Assembly (NCBI GenBank): GCA_964017185.1
Contig: OZ024876.1
Span: 27,496,278-27,560,277 of the forward strand
DNA from: Rugalucina vietnamica
Lineage: Eukaryota; Mollusca; Bivalvia; Lucinida; Lucinidae
DNA: 64,000 nt
Direction of reading: 5' to 3'
The stretch's first letter is position 1; every line of letters begins with the position of its first letter. Below, one piece after another: positions 63,700-64,000 of the stretch. Position numbers and translations under genes: made by a program. Under the pieces are notes generated by a model that was not told the origin of the DNA, did no database searches, and saw nothing but the letters and a program-made list of their open reading frames with translations.

Positions 63700-64000
63700 T
63701 TAATTTTGTCATTGCGGCTAGACTGTCCTGTTGCGTGTCAACGAGTACTTATGTCTCTAACATATTCAGTAATATAAAATTTATTGAGGCTAAACATTTT
63801 GTGTATGTGACACATTTATTCTTATCTTCCGTTTGGCAATTTTGCTCATGCGGCTGGTGCATGTATAGTGTCTTACAAATATATACTTTGAGTCACACTA
63901 AATCACGTCGACGAGACTGTTGTACGGCTTCGATATATGTTTTATGTACTTTATACAGACAACGGCACGTTTGTACTTTCTTAGTTCATTTATCCTGAAA
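63700..64000. other. no gene confirmed
   Basis: An open plus-strand frame continues from the MITE A end to near the window edge. No similarity is recognised, and its start lies in the MITE. Confidence 0.45.

Overview
This is a stretch of animal nuclear DNA: AT-rich, intron-bearing and crowded with short DNA transposons, tRNA-derived SINEs and LINE remains. I see no bacterial, phage or CRISPR features. The SINE types, the SLC22-type transporter and the density of palindromic MITEs fit a marine invertebrate, most likely a bivalve or other mollusc. That placement is inference, because nothing in the window is diagnostic of species.

The only host gene I can assemble completely is a 10-exon SLC22-family membrane transporter on the minus strand (start codon at 47387, stop at 31656). 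All splice phases agree and the exons sum to 1,653 nt (550 aa plus stop). Introns make up most of its 15.7 kb and are filled with transposons, several of them ending within about 5-15 nt of splice sites. A 30-bp tandem duplication at the exon 8 acceptor offers three in-phase acceptors. One further host exon is suspected at 51675-51752 (minus).

Layout. 1-3.4 kb: two adjacent ~1.06-kb DNA transposons (family C), the first split by a ~0.6-kb repeat (family R). 4.7-10 kb: diverged tandem repeat, a tRNA-SINE, a hairpin element, element E and MITEs. 10.7-12.4 kb: element D inserted in a MITE of family A and carrying a reverse transcriptase fragment. 13-19.4 kb: MITEs A, B and F and a foldback element. 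19.5-23.7 kb: a 4.2-kb unit with perfect 28-bp terminal inverted repeats (element Q). 24-31.4 kb: MITEs and SINEs. 31.6-47.4 kb: the transporter, with element H inside R, element M, a second D inside a MITE B and itself holding a second E, an inverted-repeat unit with a Jockey/CR1-like RT fragment, and a SINE with a clean target-site duplication. 48.9-50.8 kb: an element with mariner-like ends, a SINE and R. 51.9-56.7 kb: an L1/Tx1-type LINE with a frameshifted ORF2. 57-64 kb: more MITEs and inverted-repeat elements.

Two palindromic MITE families dominate: A (about 235 bp, some 20 full or partial copies) and B (about 265 bp, about 11 copies). In both, base changes in one palindrome arm are matched in the other. 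Nested insertions (R in C1, D1 in A, D2 in B, E2 in D2, H in R) give a readable relative chronology, with 6-bp target duplications for D and an apparent 3-bp one for H. All family letters are my own labels. Calls rest on reading the sequence by eye, without alignment or database searches.
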